Notes under the pieces: model-generated | What the model was told of the DNA's origin: nothing | Databases searched by the model: none | The model's input: only the letters and a program-made list of their open reading frames with translations | Position numbers and translations under genes: made by a program | In this document: positions 1 through 8,505 of the stretch, piece by piece | How the letters are laid out: every line of letters starts with the position of its first letter | How positions within the stretch are numbered: position 1 is the stretch's first letter | NCBI GenBank assembly: GCA_910589305.1 | Contig: CAJUTV010000006.1 | Coordinates: 1 to 64,000, forward strand | Length of the DNA: 64,000 nucleotides | Source of the DNA: an uncultured Lachnospira sp. | GTDB taxonomy: Bacteria > Bacillota > Clostridia > Lachnospirales > Lachnospiraceae | Direction: 5' to 3'

Positions 1-556
1 TTTTTAACTATCAAATCCAACAGATAACTTTTAATTATTTATCATAATTTTATCATATCCCTTTACAAAATTCCACCATTTTTTACAAACTTTTACATTT
101 TTCTATTTACAAATATCAAAAAATTAATCAAACTACTTTAGTCACAATAAACATATCTATCTCAAACCTTTGTGCTAACACTCTATTATGTAACTTATAT
201 TATTTTATGGAACAATTATCATTACTACTACATATTATATCTGACTTCAATTTTAAAAATCTATCAATTATATATTTTTTCCCTAAAGCATAATAAAACG
301 GCATAGTTTAACCTACACCGTTCCTTCCAAATATCTTTATTTTATTATCAAATACCTTTATTTTAAATATTTATATCACTTTTTATAAGTTTCAAATCTA
401 TTTTCTTCTTTTAAATAAAGCTGCCGCTTGACGACTTCTCAATCGTTCATGCAACAGCCCCTTATCCTCTAAATCTTTTTATTACTCATTTTAAAAATTG
501 GATTAAAAATTAAAAATATATTCTAAAACTTTTTTCTAAATATTCTAAAACCTTCT
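1..556. other. AT-rich gene-free stretch at window edge
   Basis: No convincing gene is seen. On the minus strand a frame of about 25 codons ending at position 398 has no start codon and may be a decayed gene tail. A short AACGG/CCGTT inverted repeat lies near 297-323. The region follows the last gene of the luxS group, but no clear hairpin plus T-run terminator was found. Confidence 0.5.
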
Positions 557-1036
557 CTACTCCGGATAAACCAATCGTTCCTGTACTGGATTATCAAGCA
601 CTTCCTCTTTATATTTTTTCATATAAATTTTAGCAAGGCTTAAATTGTTATCAAGATAATTTCCACAATCTCTTGGCGAATATCCTGGAATTTCTCCCTC
701 ATAAGCAAGCACAAAATCGGCGGCTTCCCTTAACAAATCAATAATATCTTTTGATTCTAAATCGCCTGCTAAAATAACATAAAATCCCGTTCTGCAGCCC
801 ATTGGTCCAAAATAAATCGTCTTTTCACTCCATACAGGGTGATTTCTTAAAAATGTTGCCACAAGATGTTCAATCGTATGAATGCCAGGATTGTCCATTG
901 GCGGCTCCAAATTCGGTCTTGTAAATCTTAAATCAAATGTAGTGATAACAACATCACCTATCTTATCTCTCCTTGATACATATACACCTGTAAGTAAATC
1001 AATGTGATTTACTGTAAAACTTGCAATCTTATTCAT
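557..1036 (-). CDS. luxS: S-ribosylhomocysteine lyase LuxS
   Basis: LuxS cleaves S-ribosylhomocysteine to homocysteine and DPD, the precursor of autoinducer-2, in the cytoplasm as part of the activated methyl cycle. The 159-residue product has the family length. The metal-binding HxxEH motif is at residues 53-57 (HTIEH), the catalytic cysteine is in GPMGCRTGFY (C81), and a third metal-ligand cysteine is in PRDCGNY (C124). The start at 1036 is chosen because GGAGG lies just upstream; an upstream ATG at 1048 overlaps that Shine-Dalgarno sequence and would add only four residues. The gene lies 12 nt after the REC-HD-GYP gene and is probably co-transcribed with it. Confidence 0.96.
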   Translation of the reverse strand: MNKIASFTVNHIDLLTGVYVSRRDKIGDVVITTFDLRFTRPNLEPPMDNPGIHTIEHLVATFLRNHPVWSEKTIYFGPMGCRTGFYVILAGDLESKDIIDLLREAADFVLAYEGEIPGYSPRDCGNYLDNNLSLAKIYMKKYKEEVLDNPVQERLVYPE

Positions 1037-1048
1037 AAAATCCTCCAT

Positions 1049-2119
1049 TTAACTTGTTATTCGTTTCAATTCTTCTTTATGTTGTAAACAGCTCTTAATT
1101 AAATCGCTGTATTTGACAAAATCATCAACTAAATCGGGGTCAAATTGTGTTCCTCTGCCCTCTACAATAATTGCCATAGACTTCTCATGGCTAAAAGGTT
1201 TCTTATAAGGTCTTTCGGAAGTCAATGCATCGTATACATCAACAACACTCATTACTCTTGCTCCAAATGGTATCTGTTTTCCTTTTTTTCCTGTAGGATA
1301 TCCTTTTCCGTCCCACCGTTCATGGTGATATAATGCCATCTCTTCCGCTGCTTTAAGAAATTCATTCTCAGGAAATATTTTCCTAATCTTATGAAAGGTA
1401 GCACCTCCCAATTCCGAATGGCTCTGCATATACTCTCTCTCATTATCTTCAAGAGAACCCTTTTTTCTTAAAACAATATCATCAATACCAATTTTACCAA
1501 TATCATGGAGTGGTGCTGAACGCACTGACACTCTGATAAATTCGTCGTCAATCTCTTCTCTGTATTTTGGCTCATTTTTAATTGCATTAATAAAAGCATC
1601 AAAATAGATGGAAGTATTCTTAACATGTCCACCTGTAATGCCATCTCTTGATTCTACCAGCTCTGCAAATCCAACCGATAATGCATCTTGTAATTTTTCT
1701 ATCTCCTGTACTTTTTCTTCAACCAATTCTTCCAAATGATGCTGATACCCTGAAAGCTGTAACTGTGTCTCTATACGCCGCTTCATTACAGTTGGAACAA
1801 AAGGCTTTGTTATAAAATCGACAGCCCCTAAGTCAAATCCCTTTACCTCACTGGCTGCCCGTGTCTCTGCTGTCAAAAAAATAACAGGTATTCTTTTTAA
1901 TCTTCTATTAGCTTTCAACTCAATCAACATCTCATATCCGTTTTTTTCCGGCATATGTATATCTAAAAGTATTAAATCTGGAGTAACTTTTTGTAAAATC
2001 TCAAAACCTTCTTTGGCAGACATCGCCTCATATAGTATATAATCATCTTTCAGCACATCTCTTGCAGAAGCAAGATTTAACTTAATATCATCAATCATAA
2101 GTATTATCTTATTTTGCAT
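1049..2119 (-). CDS. REC-HD-GYP response regulator, predicted c-di-GMP phosphodiesterase
   Basis: The product has an N-terminal receiver domain (residues about 4-120, phospho-acceptor D53 in LLDIHMP) and a C-terminal HD-GYP domain. The HD motif reads HDIGK and the GYP signature lies in HHERWDGKGYP. HD-GYP proteins hydrolyse cyclic di-GMP; the output is presumably switched by phosphorylation of the receiver. There is no DNA-binding domain. The start has AGGAGG about eight nt upstream, and the gene overlaps the end of the NYN gene by 11 nt, so the two are translationally coupled. No histidine kinase lies nearby, but an HPt protein is encoded upstream in the same direction. Confidence 0.93.
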   Translation of the reverse strand: MQNKIILMIDDIKLNLASARDVLKDDYILYEAMSAKEGFEILQKVTPDLILLDIHMPEKNGYEMLIELKANRRLKRIPVIFLTAETRAASEVKGFDLGAVDFITKPFVPTVMKRRIETQLQLSGYQHHLEELVEEKVQEIEKLQDALSVGFAELVESRDGITGGHVKNTSIYFDAFINAIKNEPKYREEIDDEFIRVSVRSAPLHDIGKIGIDDIVLRKKGSLEDNEREYMQSHSELGGATFHKIRKIFPENEFLKAAEEMALYHHERWDGKGYPTGKKGKQIPFGARVMSVVDVYDALTSERPYKKPFSHEKSMAIIVEGRGTQFDPDLVDDFVKYSDLIKSCLQHKEELKRITS

Positions 2120-3050
2120 GTACCAGCCTCCTGTTATCGTCAGCTATTTCGATATTAAATTTATTGGTTGCGCTAATAAATTTTAATAACGTAGAGTAGC
2201 CATATTCCTTCACTTTAAAATTAGGATAATAGCTATGAATCCGCTGTCCTAAAGCACCTAAGTCCATGCCATTGGCTCCCGCTTCATTAACACACATTAT
2301 AATATAATCTATAACATTATTTTTAATACTATTATCTTCTCTTAGCTCCACATAAACATTATTATTATCTTTACGAAGAACAAACCCATCAATCTCATCA
2401 ATAAAGGTTGATAAAGAACTATATCCATACTGCCTGACATCAAAATCGTTGTAGCGTTTTTGAATACGGCTTCCAATCTCTCCTAAACCGGTTATCCTGC
2501 CTCTATTGCTATTTTCATTAATAATTTCAATAATGATATTTTCAATTTCAGATACTTTAATTAAGTTTGATTTACTCTTTTTAAATTTATTTTTATCGGA
2601 TTCATCTTCAACTTCTGCATCATAAATAAGCTCAAGGTCTGCAAATACTGTACATGCAGCTCTAAATGAACGAGGCGTCTTATTTTCACCCATTCCAATA
2701 ACGTCCATTCCTGACTCCCTAAGCCTTATTGCAAGTCTTGTAAAATCACCATCACTTGAGACAATACAAAACCCATCAACATTGCAGGAATACAAAATAT
2801 CCATCGCATCGATTATCAATGTTGAATCTGTCGCATTTTTCCCAACAGTATTGTTAAACTGCTGCATAGCTTGAATCCCTGCATCTTTTACAAACTTCCG
2901 CCATTTTGTAGCCTGTGGTCTTGTAAAATCACAATATATTCTCTTATATGTTGCAACTCCATATTTATTAATCTCATTAAACACACTGTCAAGGTACTTA
3001 TATGAAATATTATCTCCATCAATAAGTACAGCATATTTCTTATCTTCCAT
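2109..3050 (-). CDS. NYN-domain protein with two OST-HTH/LOTUS domains
   Basis: The N-terminal half is a NYN (PIN-like) nuclease domain: LIDGDNIS near the start, an acidic stretch in TLIIDAMD, and SSDGDFTRLA with further acidic residues, the pattern of metal-binding carboxylates. Two OST-HTH/LOTUS repeats follow, each with the recognisable YGYSSLSTFI or YGYSTLLKFI helix. Such proteins are predicted RNA-binding or RNA-cleaving factors; the substrate is unknown. The start at 3050 has GGAG six nt upstream; an alternative ATG at 3062 adds four residues. It heads the tightly coupled NYN, REC-HD-GYP, luxS run. Confidence 0.87.
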   Translation of the reverse strand: MEDKKYAVLIDGDNISYKYLDSVFNEINKYGVATYKRIYCDFTRPQATKWRKFVKDAGIQAMQQFNNTVGKNATDSTLIIDAMDILYSCNVDGFCIVSSDGDFTRLAIRLRESGMDVIGMGENKTPRSFRAACTVFADLELIYDAEVEDESDKNKFKKSKSNLIKVSEIENIIIEIINENSNRGRITGLGEIGSRIQKRYNDFDVRQYGYSSLSTFIDEIDGFVLRKDNNNVYVELREDNSIKNNVIDYIIMCVNEAGANGMDLGALGQRIHSYYPNFKVKEYGYSTLLKFISATNKFNIEIADDNRRLVHAK

Positions 3051-3242
3051 ATCCATCTCCATGCAGCAACCCTAAATATCTCCAAAATTTTAATTAGCTT
3101 ATTTATTATCTTTGCCACATTTCTTACTACATATACAAGTCAAATCTCATCACAAACAGTAAAATATCTAATCTTTATAGCAGCTGTCAAATACTTGTGT
3201 AAACTGCCCACTTATCTTATTGCTTGCAGGAATAAACTCATA

Positions 3243-3434
3243 TCACATTTGATGTTTTACTATCTTATATTCATTATTGTTTTGATAATATGGGCAAACC
3301 TTATAAGAAGACGTCAATAATCTAGCATAATCATCCTCGTCCATATTTACATCACATACATACGCCTCAAGCTCTTCATCAAAGATAAAATTGTTACAAT
3401 CATCACAACTTATTTGAAACTGTTTTTTTAACAC
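3243..3434 (-). CDS. Small DUF6472-type cysteine-containing protein
   Basis: This 63-residue protein has CDDC near the N-terminus, a central YVCDVNMDEDDYARLL stretch and CPYY near the C-terminus, a spaced-cysteine layout suggesting a small metal-binding fold. I recognise the pattern as the DUF6472 family common in Lachnospiraceae; its function is unknown. The start is GTG (read as Met) with GAGAGG about a dozen nt upstream. It lies 46 nt after the HPt gene on the same strand and may share its transcript. Confidence 0.8.
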   Translation of the reverse strand: MLKKQFQISCDDCNNFIFDEELEAYVCDVNMDEDDYARLLTSSYKVCPYYQNNNEYKIVKHQM

Positions 3435-3480
3435 GAAACTAAAAATCCTCTCTGTTCACTTAAAATCATATGCAAAACTT

Positions 3481-3831
3481 CTAATCCATTTGACCTAATA
3501 TTTCAACAAACTTTTCATAATCAGCCTTTAATCGTTCTAATAATGGGGTGATATCTGTAGAAGGTTCACCGCCCCTTAATGCCTCACATAATTCACTACT
3601 TGACTCAGCAATCACCGACAAACCAAGATTTAACGCCACACCCTTCATATTATGCACATTTCTAAATGCGGTCTCGTAATCTTTATTGTTAAGATTTTCA
3701 AATATCTCGTTCATTGGATTGCTCTGCGGAAGTTTAAGAAGAAATTTTTTAATGCGTTCATCCGTCATAAGACGTCCCATAACTCCCTCATAATCTCCAC
3801 CCATCATTGCATAACATTCTTTAACATTCAT
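3481..3831 (-). CDS. HPt-domain phosphotransfer protein
   Basis: A stand-alone histidine phosphotransfer protein of 116 residues. The phospho-accepting histidine is in NVHNMKGVALNLG (H60), followed by the usual helical tail. HPt proteins shuttle phosphate between receiver domains of hybrid kinases and response regulators. The receiver of the REC-HD-GYP protein 1.4 kb downstream on the same strand is an obvious candidate partner, but that pairing is inferred from position only. No kinase is in view. Confidence 0.87.
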   Translation of the reverse strand: MNVKECYAMMGGDYEGVMGRLMTDERIKKFLLKLPQSNPMNEIFENLNNKDYETAFRNVHNMKGVALNLGLSVIAESSSELCEALRGGEPSTDITPLLERLKADYEKFVEILGQMD

Positions 3832-3989
3832 GATTTAACCTACCTTCGTTATTATATCTTTCTTTCGTGCTTTCTCTTAAATATATAATATATTAATTAG
3901 ACTCAAATAGCAATATGAAACTAATCCATTTTCAAATAAATTGTAATCATGAACCCATGCAAAGTAGATTGTTCATAACTAATAATTTA

Positions 3990-4138
3990 TTAAGCAAATA
4001 TTTGCAATCTGGTTTGCTGCTTACTTACAACCTTATTGCTACTTGTTCAAACCATCTAGCTGCTATCACAACGCAAGTTTCTACTTCACCTTATGCCTCT
4101 ATGTCATTGAAATAAGGAACTTCCTTGATAAAATTAAA
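3990..4138 (+). mobile_element. IS200/IS605-like short element, copy A
   Basis: Starts at TTAAGCAAATATTTGCAATC and ends at CTTCCTTGATAAAATTAAA. The middle has the family landmarks CATCTAGCTGCTATCACAACGCAAG and CTTATGCCTCT. The left end can fold through AGCAAA/TTTGCT, which covaries with other copies. No transposase is present. Confidence 0.7.
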
Positions 4139-4247
4139 TAATAGAAAAAAGTTGACTATTACAACAAATATGATATTATAGTTTACAGATTTAACCATAC
4201 TTACAAAGTATAGTTGTCAATCATATAATCATATTATTAGTTCTAAG

Positions 4248-4376
4248 TCAAAGTGCATATTTGCAATTCATTGTGCTGCTTACTTAAACCATCTAGCTGC
4301 TATTCCAGCTTTTTAGTGGGAGCTTGCATTTTCATTCAAACAAGCAAGTCTTCACATAAATTTAAAGATTCTTTAA
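4248..4376 (+). mobile_element. IS200/IS605-like short element, copy B (degenerate)
   Basis: The left end resembles TCAAAGTGCATATTTGCAAT, and the block CTTAAACCATCTAGCTGCTAT is shared with copy F at 41 kb, including its GCTTTTTAGTGGGAGCTTG inner arm. The right end has decayed, so the 3' boundary is approximate. Confidence 0.55.
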
Positions 4377-4449
4377 TAACAATATCAAAACAAATTCATT
4401 TTACAATTTAAAAAAAATTATATTAAAAATACAGAAATGGAGGATTTTT

Positions 4450-5316
4450 ATGATTTGGAAAAATTTAAAAATGAAAAATTTAATTATGCTGACATTGGCG
4501 GGATTAATTAATGCCTTTGGTGTCACATTCTTTTTATATCCTGTCAACTTATACGATTCTGGCGTTTCTGGCACTTCTATGCTTCTTGCACAAATAACAC
4601 CATCATATCTGCCTTTATCCGCTTTTTTGATTGCAATAAACTTGCCTCTATTTTTCTATGGATATAAAAAAATGGGCATATCCTTTACTGTCTATTCCGT
4701 CTATGCAGTAATGATTTATTCCATAACAGCATGGTTAATAACCGATATATTACCTGTTGATGTCAGTATTGCATCGCCTTTGGCAGAGAGCGATTTACTG
4801 TTATGTGCTATATTTGGCGGACTTATCTCAGGAATTGGCAGCGGTCTTACAATACGCTTTGGAGGTGCGATTGACGGCATAGAAATACTGGCGATTCTTT
4901 TTGCAAAAAAACTCAACCTCTCTGTTGGAACCTTTGTGATGGGCTACAATATTATTTTATATGTTATTGCTGGATTATTAAAAGAAAGCTGGATTTTACC
5001 GCTATATTCTATTATTACGTACGCTTCTGCCCTTAAGACCGTTGACTTTATAGCAGAAGGTTTAGACAAAGCAAAATCGGCAATGATAATCACCAATAAC
5101 CCCAAAGAAATATGTGATGCCTTATCATCTGAATTTGGAAATGGCATCACTATTATGAATGTAAAAGGATATTATTCCGATAAAGATAAAACACTTATTT
5201 ATTTTGTTGTAAACCGATTTCAAATTAATAAAGTGCGTAATATTGTCCTTGAAAATGATACATCAGCATATGTAACTATCACAGAAGTTGCCGATGTTTT
5301 AGGAAATGGAAAATAA
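4450..5316 (+). CDS. YitT family membrane protein (DUF2179)
   Basis: This 288-residue protein has about five hydrophobic segments in the first 175 residues, including the family-typical NLYDSGVSGTSML and FGGAIDGIEILA regions. A soluble C-terminal DUF2179 domain of about 85 residues follows, running from residue 200 to the end. YitT proteins are widespread in Firmicutes and have no settled biochemical role. GGAGG six nt before the ATG supports the start. The gene converges on spoIIID and ends in a strong hairpin. Confidence 0.88.
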   Translation: MIWKNLKMKNLIMLTLAGLINAFGVTFFLYPVNLYDSGVSGTSMLLAQITPSYLPLSAFLIAINLPLFFYGYKKMGISFTVYSVYAVMIYSITAWLITDILPVDVSIASPLAESDLLLCAIFGGLISGIGSGLTIRFGGAIDGIEILAILFAKKLNLSVGTFVMGYNIILYVIAGLLKESWILPLYSIITYASALKTVDFIAEGLDKAKSAMIITNNPKEICDALSSEFGNGITIMNVKGYYSDKDKTLIYFVVNRFQINKVRNIVLENDTSAYVTITEVADVLGNGK

Positions 5317-5326
5317 TTTTAAAAAA

Positions 5327-5373
5327 CTGTTGCAAAAAGAATTTTTATTTCTATTTTGCAACAGCTTTTTTTT
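5327..5373. terminator. Bidirectional terminator between yitT and spoIIID
   Basis: Arms CTGTTGCAAAA and TTTTGCAACAG (5327-5337 and 5354-5364) are followed by eight T on the plus strand. A-rich sequence on the left gives a U-run on the minus strand too, so it can serve both convergent genes. Confidence 0.88.
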
Positions 5374-5388
5374 CTTCATATAAAATTT

Positions 5389-5646
5389 TTAATGTGTAGT
5401 ACTATGCAGATATTTTTCTTTTGTTGCCATACCACCGCGAATATGGCGTTCTGCCTTATTGACATCAAGAATTTTTCTCACCTGTGCTGCAAGCACAGGG
5501 TCAACTTTAGATATACGCTCCGAACAATCTTTATGTACGGTTGATTTGCTTACACCAAACTGTTTGGCTGTCTGGCGTACTGTAGACTTCGTATCCACTA
5601 TATACTGCGCAGTTTTAATTACACGCTCTTCTATATATCCTTTCAA
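5389..5646 (-). CDS. spoIIID: Sporulation transcription factor SpoIIID
   Basis: SpoIIID is the small mother-cell DNA-binding protein that adjusts the sigma-E regulon. The 85-residue product matches the family in length and begins with a YIEERVIK-like helix. Its helix-turn-helix reads TVRQTAKQFGVSKSTVHKD, and the basic RHIRGGMATKEKY tail is typical. The start is TTG at 5646. Its Shine-Dalgarno AGGGG forms the 3' arm of the hairpin described at 5654-5690, an unusual arrangement that may mask the site in read-through RNA. Confidence 0.96.
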   Translation of the reverse strand: MKGYIEERVIKTAQYIVDTKSTVRQTAKQFGVSKSTVHKDCSERISKVDPVLAAQVRKILDVNKAERHIRGGMATKEKYLHSTTH

Positions 5647-5653
5647 ATAAAAA

Positions 5654-5690
5654 CCCCTGCGAATATGTTTGTATAATTTATTCGTAGGGG
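5654..5690 (-). promoter_or_regulatory. Terminator hairpin whose 3' arm is the spoIIID ribosome-binding site
   Basis: On the minus strand CCCCTACGAATA pairs with TATTCGCAGGGG and is followed by TTTTTATTTG. The hairpin plus U-run looks like the terminator of the upstream HD-GYP gene (stop at 5731). Its AGGGG is also the only Shine-Dalgarno for spoIIID, and the T-run is the spacer before the TTG start. Confidence 0.7.
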
Positions 5691-5730
5691 ACTTTAAATA
5701 TGTCTTTAATTATGAAATTTTTTAAACCAA

Positions 5731-6858
5731 TTATATGATAGCTGTAATCATCAAATCTCTTGTCTTTGAAAGGTCAATAAACTTGCCGTTACATGAGATT
5801 GTCGGTCTACTTAAATTCATCTCATTTACAAGCATAACTTCACCAATTTGTCCATCAGATAATCTCACGTTCGTATGTAAATATGAGGTAACAACATTTC
5901 TTAAAAATGGAAGTGTTATAGAAGGGTCTAATGTAGAAAAGCATTCTTGCTCCATCATTCTTATAACAGTAAACGGACAAACAGCGCCTCTATAGACGCG
6001 ATTTGACGTCATGGCATCGTATATATCAGCAACTGCTATAATCTTAGCATATACTGGAATTTTATCATTTGTAATACCAAAAGGATAACCTGTCCCATTA
6101 CATTTTTCATGGTGAAGAAGACAGGCTTCTTTTACTCTCGCATCAATATTTTTTTGTTTCAAAATATCATATCCCAAGTTGACATGACTTTTCATAATTT
6201 CAAACTCTTCACCTGTAAGCTTTTCTGGTTTATAAAGAATTTCATCAGGAATAATAACCTTTCCTACATCATGCAGCAAACCACACAATGTAATAATACG
6301 GACGTCTTCCTGTGAAAAATGAAGCCATTGACCAATAATAGATGCTACTAATGCAACATTAATACTATGTGTATAAGTCAAATCATCAACTGCCTTTAGA
6401 CTGTGAATGAAATCAAACATTTGTAATCTGTTTGTGTAGGTTGATAACAATTGTTCTGAATTTTTTAATAATGCCGCCTCATCAATTTCAATATTCTTGG
6501 TTGCAATTTCATTAAGCTGCGTTTTTAAATCACTTATCCCTATAGTATATCCTTTATTAAATTCTTTAAATGACTTTGTATTTCTTATTTTTTCATAATA
6601 TGTAGCATTTTGTTCCTGTTCCTCTTGTGCTACTTGTATTGATTCTATGCTTTTCGGTGGAGAATACGGTGCATCTACAATGCAAATTTCAAGAATATGA
6701 TTCCCTGATATCTTGGAAATAATATCTACATCAAGAACTGTTCCTCTTGCCATAAACAAGGAGCCATCACTCATAATAAGGTCTTTTGCCAGCACCATAC
6801 CTGGCTCAGCATCAAATACAAATATCTTTTTTGTCTTTATACTACTCAAATCTCCCAT
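5731..6858 (-). CDS. HD-GYP domain protein, predicted c-di-GMP phosphodiesterase
   Basis: The first 100 residues form an N-terminal region (FVFDAEPGMVLAKDLIM) seen in many stand-alone HD-GYP proteins, followed by a helical linker. The HD-GYP domain then has HDVGKVIIPD, HHEKCNGTGYPFG and the DIYDAMTSNRVYR region. Unlike the protein at 1-2 kb it lacks a receiver domain. It is expected to degrade cyclic di-GMP in the cytoplasm. The gene is monocistronic between its own upstream promoter region and a hairpin in front of spoIIID. Confidence 0.9.
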   Translation of the reverse strand: MGDLSSIKTKKIFVFDAEPGMVLAKDLIMSDGSLFMARGTVLDVDIISKISGNHILEICIVDAPYSPPKSIESIQVAQEEQEQNATYYEKIRNTKSFKEFNKGYTIGISDLKTQLNEIATKNIEIDEAALLKNSEQLLSTYTNRLQMFDFIHSLKAVDDLTYTHSINVALVASIIGQWLHFSQEDVRIITLCGLLHDVGKVIIPDEILYKPEKLTGEEFEIMKSHVNLGYDILKQKNIDARVKEACLLHHEKCNGTGYPFGITNDKIPVYAKIIAVADIYDAMTSNRVYRGAVCPFTVIRMMEQECFSTLDPSITLPFLRNVVTSYLHTNVRLSDGQIGEVMLVNEMNLSRPTISCNGKFIDLSKTRDLMITAII

Positions 6859-6973
6859 TCTGTTTAAACCGCCTTTCGCATTTCTTCAGTATGCTCAAAA
6901 TCACGTTGTCGCTTGTTTAATTATAAAAAATTATATAAAAAATGTCAAATTTAATAAATAAATTATGCTATTG

Positions 6974-7003
6974 CAACAAGCACTATGAAGAATGTATAAT
7001 AAC
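6974..7003 (+). promoter_or_regulatory. Probable sigma-A promoter of trkA
   Basis: TTGCAA is followed about 18 nt later by TATAAT, roughly 40 nt before the trkA start. The gap between the divergent HD-GYP gene and trkA is short and AT-rich. Confidence 0.5.
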
Positions 7004-7040
7004 TATAATATTTTTATGAATCTTACTGAAAGGCTTTTAT

Positions 7041-8435
7041 ATGTTTAAGAAAAGTAATGCAGCCCCTAAACAGGGGCTTAGTATCATTATTGTAGGTTGT
7101 GGCAAGGTTGGTCTTACCCTTATTGAACAATTAGTAAAAGAAGGACATGACATAACGGTTATTGACAAACGTTATGAACGTATACAAGAAACAACCAATT
7201 TATATGACATTATGGGAATTGTCGGCAATGGTGCTAGTTATAGTGTTCAAATGGAAGCGGGCATTGAAAATACAGATTTAATTATTGCTGTCACCGATTC
7301 AGACGAACTAAACTTGCTTTGCTGTACCGTCGCAAAAAGAGTTGGTAACTGTGCTGCGATTGCTAGAGTACGCAATCCTGATTACAGTGAAGAAGTGGTA
7401 TATTTACGTGAAAAATTGGGACTTGTACTAATTATCAATCCAGAGTTGGAAGCTGCAAAAGAAGCTGCTCGTATCCTATATCTTCCCACAGCACTTGAAG
7501 TCAACTCTTTTGCACATGGTCAGGCAGAACTTATCAAATTTAAAGTGCCTGTCCACAATATTCTTCATACAATGACGGTTGCTAAACTGGGACATTCTCT
7601 TACAAATGATATTCTTATCTGTGCTATAGAGCGCAACAATGAAGTTCATATACCAAACGGCGACTTTCAGATATTAGCTGGAGATATTCTTTCTTTTGTG
7701 GCACAGCGCCAAGCGGCACGTTCATTTTTAAGGCAAATTGGGTTTAATACAAAGCAAGTTAAAAATGCTATGATTATTGGCGGCAGCAAGGCTAGTTATT
7801 ACCTTGCAAAAGAATTAATCAATACAGGAATTGAGGTTAAAATTATTGAACAAAATAAAGAACACTGTCAATTATTGAGTGTCGCATTGCCAAAGGCAAT
7901 TATTATTAACGGAGACGGCACAGACCAAGACCTTTTAAAAGAGGAAGGTTTAGAACAAATTGAGGCATTTATTCCTTTAACGGGTATTGATGAAGAAAAT
8001 ATTATACTAACCTTACATGCAAAACAAGTTTCCAATGCAAAGGTTATCACAAAAATTAACCGATTGAATTTTAAAGATGTTATTAATTCACTTGATTTAG
8101 GAAGCCTTGTCTATCCAAGTTATATAACTTCTGAGGCAATTATTGCTTATGTACGCGCAAGAAAAAACTCATTAAACAGCAATAATATTGAAACGTTATA
8201 CCATATGTTTGACCATCGCGTTGAAGCTATTGAGCTTCGCGTTCTTGAGGCTTCATCTGTAACAGGAAAAGCCTTAAAAGATTTAAACTTAAAAAAAGAT
8301 ACACTGATATCATTTATTAACAGAAATGGCCATATTATTATACCAACTGGCAACGACTGTATTGCTGTTGGTGATACAGTTATGATTGTCACAAAGCAAA
8401 CTGGTTTTGATGACATTAAGGATATTACAAAATAG
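7041..8435 (+). CDS. trkA: Trk potassium uptake regulatory subunit TrkA
   Basis: TrkA is the cytoplasmic, nucleotide-binding gating subunit of the TrkH potassium channel. The 464 residues form two tandem RCK modules. The first has a clear NAD-type loop, VGCGKVGLTLIEQL, at about residues 18-31. The second loop, IGGSKASYYLAKEL, is degenerate in its glycines, as is usual for TrkA second domains. Each module ends with a TrkA-C domain. trkH follows 70 nt downstream on the same strand with its own strong ribosome-binding site. Confidence 0.95.
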   Translation: MFKKSNAAPKQGLSIIIVGCGKVGLTLIEQLVKEGHDITVIDKRYERIQETTNLYDIMGIVGNGASYSVQMEAGIENTDLIIAVTDSDELNLLCCTVAKRVGNCAAIARVRNPDYSEEVVYLREKLGLVLIINPELEAAKEAARILYLPTALEVNSFAHGQAELIKFKVPVHNILHTMTVAKLGHSLTNDILICAIERNNEVHIPNGDFQILAGDILSFVAQRQAARSFLRQIGFNTKQVKNAMIIGGSKASYYLAKELINTGIEVKIIEQNKEHCQLLSVALPKAIIINGDGTDQDLLKEEGLEQIEAFIPLTGIDEENIILTLHAKQVSNAKVITKINRLNFKDVINSLDLGSLVYPSYITSEAIIAYVRARKNSLNSNNIETLYHMFDHRVEAIELRVLEASSVTGKALKDLNLKKDTLISFINRNGHIIIPTGNDCIAVGDTVMIVTKQTGFDDIKDITK

Positions 8436-8505
8436 GAAATAGTATGAAAAATAATGCAGACGCACAATTCCTATACTACACTTTGGAACGGGAGGATTTT
8501 TACTG

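Larger units (their letters stand above)
3832..4449. other. Intergenic region with two dispersed repeat copies and the yitT leader
   Basis: This 618-bp gap between the HPt gene and yitT holds two degenerate copies of the IS200/IS605-like element listed separately (about 3990-4138 and 4248-4376). The last 60 bp are the AT-rich leader of yitT, ending in a GGAGGATTTTT ribosome-binding site. No open frame with a plausible start was found. Confidence 0.7.

Noticed and set aside
398..475. Minus-strand frame ending KGLLHERLRSRQAAALF with a basic tail
   Set aside because: It has no start codon or ribosome-binding site and a stop directly upstream. At most it is a decayed gene tail.
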